The notes beneath the pieces are model-generated. The model saw only the letters and a list, made by a program, of their open reading frames with translations. It was not told where the DNA came from and made no database searches. Below are positions 50,001 through 61,387 of a stretch of 64,000 nt of DNA, piece after piece. How positions within the stretch are numbered: position 1 is the stretch's first letter; every line of letters starts with the position of its first letter. Origin of the DNA: Sinotaia quadrata (Eukaryota > Mollusca > Gastropoda > Architaenioglossa > Viviparidae). The stretch spans positions 19,023,001 to 19,087,000 of the forward strand of contig CM054182.1 of NCBI GenBank assembly GCA_028829895.1. Direction: 5' to 3'. A program made the position numbers and the translations under genes.

Positions 50001-53000
50001 TATTGCTGCTTAAGATAATGAAACTCCTTTGCCACTGAAAGTCTGTGTTCTGATTATCATGTGTTATTGCTGCTTAAGATAATGAAACTCCTTTGCCACT
50101 GAAAGTCTGTGTTCTGTATACCAAGTGCTATTGCTGGTTAAGATAATGAAACTCCTTTGCCACTGAAAGTCTGTGTTCTGTATACCAAGTGCTATTGCTG
50201 GTTAAGATAATGAAACTCCTTTGCCACTGAAAGTCTGTGTTCTGTATACCAAGTGCTATTGCTGGTTAAGATAATGAAACTCTTTGCCACTTCAATGGTT
50301 TGCAGCAAACAAGACTGGTTTTGCAGACATAAAAACAGTAGTTCTGTATTCACACAAGACACTGGATTTGTAGACGCACAAGGCAGTGGTTTTCCATTAT
50401 TTTAAAAAAAATGGGAATTCTTCATCCCTTTCAAGAATCCTTATACTACTTTAGTAACCAGATATATATGTTATATTAGGGTCTTAATTCAAATCAGCTG
50501 TTTCACCATTCATACGATCACAATTACCAGATATAACAAAATATGTGGTTTGAATGATAACTTAATCAACACTAATGTATGCCTCATCAATGGTAAAAAG
50601 AAAGACCTATTATTGTGAAAGCCAAGGAATAACTGGTATTTCATGAGATTCCATTCCACTGAAACTAAGGATGCAACCTCAAACTGAATTGTTTTGGGTG
50701 TTGAATGCAGGCAGTAAAATAACTGCTTTTTTGCCAGGTACTTTTGGTCACAGGGATTAATAACAAAACTAATTTCGTATGAACCACGAAAGGAAAAGGT
50801 TCTTGTAGTTGGACTACCCTAGTACATCATAAAGTCTCTAATGTTGTGAGTGTACTTTTGGTCAAAGGGATTAATAACAAAACTAATTTTCTATGTACCA
50901 CGAAAGAAAAAGTTCTTGAACTACCCTAGTACATCATAAAGTCTCTAATGTAGTGAGTGTGGCAGATATAGCCTGTGGAAAACTATAAGCCCTTTGAGTC
51001 ACTATAAGTTGGCATGGTACCTGTGATGGATTTATGGCATTATAATGAAATCCATAGCCTGAGACTGACTGCTGTGTATTAAGTATTAGCATCGTGTTCA
51101 CAAGAAAAATGTATCTGGTTGTCATCTTTAGTCTTGTTCTTAAACTGTTTTTAATTACTCTGAAAAATATGTATTATTTTAATTTTTACATTTTACTTAT
51201 TATAATAATTTCATTAACTACACATGATCCCTATTACTGCCGTCTCAGGCAAAGTAAGACTGAGGTTCACATGTAAGTTTCAAGAAATTTAAATTACTAG
51301 CTTGATATAAGCTACAAATAAATGCTAGTTACTATTGCTATAATGTTTGTTAAACCACCAAGTTGTCATCTTGTTGAAATCTGAAACAGAGAAGTAAGTC
51401 CATTCTACTTAATCGGAAGAATAATGGAGCGGCTAGAAAATGTGACTTCTACTACCTTTAGCCGCTTCAAAGTCAAAACAGTCATTCGGTCTAATGCTGG
51501 CTTTCAATATGCAAACTCCCAATAACAGGAATCATCTTGCCTACAATATCTTCTCAAGGTATTCATTCAACATCAAAGCATTTAAAAAAGAGAGAGTGAG
51601 AGAGTGAAATGCGATCTGCACAATGGCTGATTTCGATCATGGTTACACAGGGTACTGTTCCCCACTTTGTGGCTGAAGTTTGTAATTTCACAAGATGAAG
51701 TGTGGTGATAAAATCAAATGTTTGTATATGTAATGAATATTCAAGCTTGTGAGTGTGCTTTCAGGGGAGAGTATGTGTGCACTGGTAAAGATATGGGAAA
51801 AATTGTGCAAATGTGTTTGTGTACGCAAGGTCTGGGTGATCAACAGAGTGTGTTGGAAGGCAAAAGGCATTCTGTTCATGTGAGTGTGCACGTGAAATTA
51901 GATTTTAATGAATGTGTTTATGTATGTAAAAGAGAGTGAATATATTAAAGAACTGACTTTTCTCAGCAAAAATAAAAAAATCAATTCATACAAAATATTT
52001 TAATTTTGTATGTATGTGTGAGTGCATGCATGTGTGTGTGTGTGTGTGCATGTGCATTACTGTGATATATGTATGCATGTTTTGGACACAAATAGGACAT
52101 TTATTATGTATACAGGCACACAACTATATACTTACACACATATCAGAGTATTAGTACATTTGTGAATGCATGACATGAAAATATATATCTATATATAGTT
52201 GAAAAGTGAAATAAGTACAAATAAAAAGGAATCATGGATCTAAATTAATCTAATAGTAATTTATTTCTTAACTTGGTTAGTTAGAGAGCTATTGCAAAAT
52301 AAGTGAAAATAAAGTTTGTAAATGGTTCAAGTTATGGATTGTATTAATGTGTTGATGGAAGTGGACTGAGGTCTAAACTATGGAGGGGTGTTACCTCAAG
52401 CGTTTGGTCAATCTGCTTTGCCTTCAAGTCCATTTCTGCACAGCGAGCTGTCTCATTCAACTGGCGCTGGACAGCAGTATTATCCTCTAGTCGCATCTGT
52501 GTGTCTATTAAATGTCTCTGTTCTGTTAACCACAGCATAGACACAAAATCAATTTGCTTTAATTTACTGGTTATCTAAAAAAAAAAATCACAAAATAATG
52601 GGGAAAAACTGCCTATTAAAATATTTCAATAAAAAATATATATAATTGATATATATTTATATATACATGTATGTATATATGCATGTATGTGCATGCATGC
52701 ATATTTGTGTGCATGCATATATATGTGTTTGAGAGTTTGCATATTTATGTTAAACTTGAAGACATATAATAATTGCAATTATTAATATAGATTAATAAAA
52801 ATTTGTTGGTATGTGTAATGCATGCTTATGTATTGTAGTTGAAAAACTACAGCCTGATAAACTATAAATCTTTCTGCTGTTTAATCATGATAAATACTCA
52901 TGACAAAATGAAGATGAACATGCTTGTGATAAACATAATCATGACAAACATAATAAAACAAAAATACATTTGAAAACATATCCTTACCTGTAACATCATG

Positions 53001-53540
53001 ACAACATTCCCATTATAGAATGCTTGTGACATACATATTCAAGACAAACATAACAATAATCATAATATCAATGAATATAATCATAACAGAAATACTAATG
53101 CAAATTTTTTCTACCGTCTCGCTTCTTGATATCAAGATGAGCTTTTGTTAATGAAAGATCTGCACTGAGCTTTCGTTTGGTCATTTCAGCATCTTTGATG
53201 TCGTAGTCACTCTTCCTGAAAATCATGTTGAAAAACTATCAGGGATACATCTAAAATGTCCCAGTTTTGGTACGATGTATCTCTCTCTCTTTTCTTATGC
53301 TATAACTTAGAAAGTAAATTAATTTTCAATAGTTTCATATAATTGAGTACATCCTTAAAACATTTGTTAGAATTTTAAATGTTAACTAAATACAAATAAA
53401 TAATAATATATTCACAAGATAAGACTTTTAGAATATCTGTCTCTCTGTCTGTCTGTCTGTCCGTCTATCTATCTACATAAATATATACATACATATATAT
53501 ATATTCTTTTCGTCCATTCATTCACGTACCTATATGAAAT

Positions 53541-53613
<73 letters not shown>

Positions 53614-56600
53614 GTGGGGAGAGATTGATCCATTTAATGTATTCTGTTTTCAATGTTTTGTTAACTTAAAACAAAATTTTGTTAAGTATAATTTATTATA
53701 ATACTAAATTTAATTTCACTAAAGATAAGATATTTACACATAGTTTGTAAACATTTAAATATATTTTGACAGACTCACTTCATTTTGTTTTCAACATTTT
53801 TATTACTTTCTATATCATTTTGTATTCGCTGTGTTGTTTCACTTTTCTGGGACCTGAATAAGCAAAGAATACAAAAGCATGAGAGAACAAATGAAATTGA
53901 CAAAAACACAAGGTGTAATAAAAATATCAAAAGTTCACTGTCTATTAAAGTTTACATCAACACAAACTTATTTTACAACACACCTGAACTATTGCCAACA
54001 TTTTCTTGACTTCACTGATTTTTCAGCTCAACCAGCCATCCTTGAATGAAACAACCTTTCATTCTTCTCTTTTATATCTTTATTTCTAAATCTGTCCAAC
54101 CATAGGCTTTATGAAATGAATTACATATAATCATTAATTTTTTCTCTTTTATATCTTCTTTTCTAAATTTGTCCAACCATAGGTTTTATGAATGAATTAG
54201 ATATAATCATTAATTTTTCTCTTTTATAAGTTCTTTCCTCAATCTGTCTAACCGTAGGCTTTATGAATGAATAAAGTGCTCATGAATCATTAGATAATTA
54301 TAATCATATACCTAATAAATACAAAATATATTATGGTGTAATATTTTAAATATGGACACATATACTAATGAAATCTTTAAAAGTAGATGTGCACAAATAA
54401 AAAAAAGTGTCTCTATTTGCATATGTGAATTTCTTGAAACAATAAAAAGTTTGTAAAGGTCATTACAACAGTTATGAAAAAGTATATACCATGAACAGTA
54501 AAATCTTGATCACAGTTTTAAAAAATACATATAAAATACAATGGCTTCTATAATATCAAAACTATAGAAACTACTGATATTACAAAAAAATAAAATATTA
54601 TTAAACTTTTCTTTTGTAATGAAAAAAAAAAATTACCTGCTCTGTTCAAAGCGTTGTACTCTTCCCTTCTGTGCTGCCATGTTAAGAGTGATGGCTAGCT
54701 CAGCTAATTCTTGCTTTAGTCGGTTTTGCTCTTCCTGCATTAAAACAAATGACTCCCTACATTACAACAATGACTCCCTGCATTAAAATAAATGGCTTCC
54801 TGCATTTAAACAAATGACTCCCTACATTTTCAATATATGACTTCCTTTGCATTAAAACAAATGACTCCCTACATTACAATAAATGACTCCTGCACTGAAA
54901 GAATGGCTTCTTGTATTATAACAAATGACTTCCTGCATTGAAAAATGGCTTCCTGCTTTACAACAAATGACTTCCTGCATTACACCAAATGACTCCCTGC
55001 ATTACACCAAATGACTTCCTACATTACAACAAATGACTTCCTGCATTACACCAAATGACTCCATTACACCAAATGACTTCCTGCATTACAACAAATGACT
55101 TCCTGCAATGCAACAATGACTTCCTATATTACAACAAATGACTTCCTACTTTACAACAAATGACTCCCTTCATTTCTACAAAGTCTTCCTACATTGTAAC
55201 AGATAACTTCTTATTGCAAGTGACCACTTACAATAAAATTAAATGACTTCTTACATTATAACAACTTTTTACTTTATAGGAAATAATTACAAATGACTTC
55301 TTATATAAAACATGTAACTTCTTTACATTATAAAAATGGCTTCTTATATAAAACATGTAACTTCTTTACATTATAAAAATGGCTTCTTAAATTACATGAA
55401 ATAACTTCTTGAATTATAACAAAAGACTTATTATACAGGAATAAAATTCCATTTGCATCACTGAAGTCCTTGTAGCAAATGCTGGAGTCAATGACTATGA
55501 CAATTACACTTCTCATTTACATTTCCCAACAAATTGTGCAAAAATAACAATTATTTAATATCTTAGAAGATTACTTACTTAAAAAAATCTAAAACAAAAA
55601 TGTTTATTCTTTTATTTAGCCAATTTCAATATATTTCAAAAACCTCAGGAAAGCAAGTGTGATGAAATCAAGCAGTGTTTTCAAATGAAGAGAATAACTA
55701 TTGATATTAATATTTTCATGATACTTATTATGTTTAATGAAATATACTTCACAGAAAAAGAAATCATAACAACAATTTAGTAGTACCTCTTTAGAACGCA
55801 ATTTTGATTCAAAGTCATTGTTGAGACGCTTGACTTCTGTCCTCTTAAGTTCCAAAGCTGCTATTTTCTCTTTATACTTCAGCGCCAGGTCAGTACTGAG
55901 ACACAAAAGGAAAATCAGACTTAAACAAATTTAAATCTTTAGTAAAAGCTTTTATATAATAAAGTATGTGATCCAAAAATAATTTTTATCAATAAAAGGA
56001 CAGCATTTAGACACAAATGTAAAGTCAGATTAAAAAGATTTTAAATCTTTAGGATGAATGTTTATACAATAAAGTATATTATTATAAAGAAAATGATTTG
56101 AAGCAATGGTGCATTAATATATCTTCCCCCCCACCCCACCCCCAAAAAAGAGTAGAATTATTATGAAAACAACCAATATAATTTCTTTCAACTTAGATAT
56201 ATATTACTGAAATGTGACAAATAACTGATAAGTTCTGTAAATAGTCAATGAAATTTATTTTATAAAGATTTTTCTGCTGCAATGTTTATTTCTAGGTTTA
56301 ACAAGATTTCTGTTCTTGTCATGTAGTATATGTAAAGCTGAACACACATTTTCTGTTATTCATATACTCAAAGATTTCCACAATTTTTTGTCATTCTGTA
56401 TATTCAAAGATTTTCACAATTTTTTGGTTTTCTGTGTACTCAAAGATTTCCACAAAACTAATTGCTAAGATTTACATCAACATTGCTGAATGTACACTCA
56501 GGTCACACAAAACACTACTTTGGTAAGACTTACACCAACACAATTAAATGTCACTCAGATTACAACACTACTTAATTAAACCTTAAACCAACTCCTGTGA

Positions 56601-59600
56601 AAGTGCACTCAGATCACAATAAAATTTTGTGCAAACAACAAGATTTTTCTGTTGTACTGTGCAACAGATCTTAAACGATATTTTTGTTATGTTGGACACT
56701 TAACAGATTTAATGAGATTATTTGTCATATTTTCATATTTACATATTTATACAAATATTTTGTAACACTATGCATTTAGATTATAAAAGTTTCTTTTTGT
56801 TTTGTTACAGACTTAAATATTTAACAAGATTCTATCATGTGTATTCAGAGTCTAAAAGTTTTTCTGTCATATATATGTAAATGTTTAATACAATTTTTCT
56901 ATTATGCTGTATATTAATAGATTTTAAAAGATTTTTCTATTATGTTGTGCATATATATGTTTAACAAAATTTTTGTTGAAATGTTTATATTAATAGATTT
57001 TAAAAGATTTTGGTCTCAAATTGTGAATTTACATGTTTAAAAGATTTTTCTTTTGTGTTGTATATTTACAGGTTTTAAGATTTTAAATATTTACATATTT
57101 AAGATTTTCTCTCATGTTATGTACTAACAGATTTTAAAAGATTTTCCCATCATATTGTGTATTGAGATTTATTAAGATTTTTCAGTCATGTTGTGTATAT
57201 ACTGATTTAACTAGATATTTCTCTAATGTTGCAAATTTACAGATAATAAAAGATTTTTTTCTATCATGCTAATTTAACAAGGTTTTCAAGTTGTGTTGTG
57301 TAGAAATGTAACCAGAGTTTTATGTATTTAGAAATCTTAATAAGATTTTCTCTCATGTGTGCATACAGCATACAGATTTAGCCAGATTTTTCTGTTGTGA
57401 TGTGTACTTACAGATTTAACAAGACTTTTCTGTCATATTGCTTTTGTTCATGTAATGTCATTGTATTCTGTTCACTTCTCATCCTGGAAATCTGTACAAA
57501 CATTGAAAAAAAGTCCAAATTAAACAAATGTTTGTACCCTAAACAAATATTAAATTGTTCAGTCTGAGACACATCAACTGTGTATCTCAGAACACCAATC
57601 CATTCTTATTCTGGTCAAATCTTTTTACTGCACATAAAATCATTAAACTATTTGCACATAAAATCATTAAACTATTTGCACATAAAATCATTAAACTATT
57701 TGCACATAAAATCATTAAACTATTTGCACATAAAATCATTAAACTATTTGCACATAAAATCATTAAACTATTTGCACATAAAATCATTAAACTATTTGCA
57801 CATAAAATCATTAAACTATTTGCACATGAAATCATTAAACTATTTGCACATAAAATCATTAAACTATTTGCACATACAGATCACAACACAACTTTGTACA
57901 CTCAGGCCACATCACTACTTTGCTAATAGGTAAATCAACACCACTAAATGCACAATTAGGTCACAACATATCTTTGTATATGCTCAAATCTGAACAGTCA
58001 TGTGCACACAAACCACCATACCACAATTCCACGACTTACTCTAGTACTGACCGCTAAATGTACAATATAACTTTTATAAGTCCATTTGTATGCAAACTAA
58101 GATCACACACACATTTTGCAGACTATGATCACACACAACACAACTTTTTGCAGACTAAGATCACACACAACACAACTTTATGCCCACTAAGATCATATCA
58201 AACTTTATGCACATTAAGATCACACACAACAACTTTATATACACTAAGATCACATACAATTACAACTTTATGCAAACTAAGCTCACTCATAATTACAACT
58301 TTATGGAAACAAATATCACATACAACATAACTTTATGCAAACTAAGATTACACACAACACAACTTTATGCAAGCTGAGATCAAACACAATACGTTAAATG
58401 TCAAAGTTACCTGAACTTGGGTATTGCTACTGATATATTATACTTGCGTTTATGTAGAGATGTATTATATGCATAGACTATTATTTCTACAAATTGTGAA
58501 CTATGATGCTTGTATGTAGTATGCTAAACACTTGACGTTGTTTCTAGTGAACCCATTCATAAAATTATGCTGTATGTGTATATTAGGCTAATAAATACTG
58601 TTGCAGAAAACTGTAAGTTGAGACTTGAATGTAAGAAAGAATGGAGTTAGAGATGAATAAACTGGAAACTTAGCATTTGTTCCCTGATTATATTTTACAG
58701 GGAAGAAGCAGCCTTTTTGTTTTATCAGACTCTATGGTTTACTGATTTATAAACCGCTATGACAGCACTAGGTAGATTCGAGAAGTTTCTGCCCACAGTG
58801 AGTGTAAGTGTAAGGATTCACTGCACTCTGTTGATATATGATGGCAAAGTATTTTCGACTATATCTTGGAATTTCTGGTACAAGGAAGTTACTTGAAATT
58901 GCTAAATTGTTGTTCTGCTCGAGGGTACTAATATAGTGAAGGAGCACCCAGATTAGTCTCGAGAGAATAGCAGCTCATCAGCATGCAAGAGAAACACATG
59001 AGGAATTGACAATTCTATTGTGAACAATAAAATTATGGCTTTGCTAATAATGAAAGATTATTGTGGCATCGCCTAGACAAGGTTATGTACAAATTATTTT
59101 TGCTATAATCCATGTTTGTTCTCTGATAAGAAATTACCCTATGATTTACACTGATACTTATCTGTTGAATTATGTGTTAGGCTATAAGACTGTATAAACA
59201 TTGAAACTATTTGAACATGGTTCGTGAAAATATTGGTGCCAAATAATCTTTTCATTATTTGCTATATGTATATTTTATTGTTGATTTAATAAATTTATTG
59301 ACTTTCTTACACATATTGATAATCATAAGTTGGAGAGATAGTGGGTGAATGGGTGAATGGGAGCTCATTAAATATAAAGATGGATTTATCTTCTCCTTTG
59401 GTAAGAAGTTTTTCTCCTAAGGAAATATTGTGTGACTGAATGTTTGTCTTTAATGTCGTGGAAGAGATAAAACATTTACAGCACCAACATATCTGCCAAC
59501 TGGTGTCTTCTGGAGAATTATTAATAGCATAAATTAAGATTCTCATCACTTGTAATTAGTTACAGATGATTATTAATAATAATAATTAAATCATAACCAA

Positions 59601-61349
59601 TAGCTAGGGTGGCATTGTGTCACACACACAATGCAACTTTATGCAAACTAAGATCACACACAGGACAGTTTTATGCAAACTAAGATCACACACAGGACGA
59701 TTTTATACACATTAAGATCACCTGCAACTTTATAAAACTAAGATCACACACATTACAATTTTATGCAAACTAAGATCACACAACACAATTTTATTCACAC
59801 TAAGACCCCATACAGCACAACTTTATGCACAAAAAGATCACAACATAACTTTGTGCATACTCAGATCAAATCACAACTTTATGCACACTAAAATCATACA
59901 ACTTTGTGTATACTCAGATCACAACACAGTTTTGTGAACACTCAGTTCACAAGTGTGTGAACACTAAGTCCACAAACTAACTTTATGAAAAACCAAATCA
60001 CAAAATAACTGTTTGAAAATTCAGATCATAAGACTTCTTTGTGAGCACTCAGTTCACAACATAACTTTGTAATTCAAATCACAGCACTACTTTGCTAAGA
60101 CTAACACCAACACCACCAAATATATACTCAGTTCACAAATTTGCACATGCCTGGATCATAATACAACTTTGTACACTTGAATCACAACAAAACTTTAAGG
60201 ACATTCACTCAATGACATAACTTATGAGCACACTCATTTCACAACACTATTGTGCTAAGACTCACAACACGACTATATAAACAGTCAGATCACAATCCAA
60301 TCTGTGCACACTGAGACAACACAATCAAACTTTTTGCAGACTGAGATAACAGGAGAACTTTATGACCATTAAAACAACAACAGTGCTTTGCTAAGATTTA
60401 CATCATCACTGCTAAATGTGCAGGCAGTATACAACACAATTTTGTGCACACTCTGTATACACCAGAACTCCATGTATGCTCAGATCACAATACAATTTTG
60501 TGCACAAGCAGTATACACCCAAACTCAACATATACCAACATTCCATGTATGCTCAATCACAACTCTATGCACATTCTGATCACATAAACCACTTTATTTA
60601 TATTCATATATGCACATTCACACAAAAATACCAGTCACTGTATATTCAGATCAAAATGCCACTTTATTTTTATTAACAATATCATTTTGTGCACATTGGT
60701 ATTAAAAATATCAATTTGTGCATATTTGGATCACAAACCTATTCTAAATTATTCTCACTGCAATGTTGCTTTGTACAAAATCAGATCACAATACAAGTTT
60801 GGGCCAAAGAGGCTCCTTAATTATTACAATATTAGTCAACACATAATCAAAACCATGTACAAGAATTGAAAATATGAAATTTATACAGCAATATTTTCAA
60901 TTAGATACCAGAATGTGAATTTTACACAAACACCTGCATGCATATATGAACATGTAAATATAAGCACACTCACACCAAACATTTAGACATTTACTTAAGT
61001 TTAGCATTTTGGGGCACTCAGTATTGACTGAAATCTTAAATTAAAATTAAAAAATGTAAGAAGCCTTCTGCTAATAAGATACAAAAGTAAAACATTCTTA
61101 CTTCACGTGTTTTGTGGATGTGCTCCCTCTGCATGCCTGCAAATCGCTCCAGAGATTGGTTCAGCTTTTTGTCTTCTGCTGTACGTTTCTTATTGACAAC
61201 TGAAATATGAAAGTCATATAACTGAATGTTAGAAGACTGCACACATGCACACACACCCACACCCACACCCACACCCACACACACCCACACCCACCCACAC
61301 CCACACCCACATACATGAAGTCAAGCTTTCAAACATCAGGATATGACAA

Positions 61350-61387
<38 letters not shown>

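Noticed and set aside
57555..57933. Proteins with tandem HKIIKLF-like or LHIKSLNY-like repeats
   Set aside because: The 24-bp minisatellite is divisible by three, so three frames on two strands are open at once.
61238..61315. Telomere-like repeat
   Set aside because: The hexamer is CCCACA/CACACC, not TTAGGG, and it borders an ordinary GT microsatellite.
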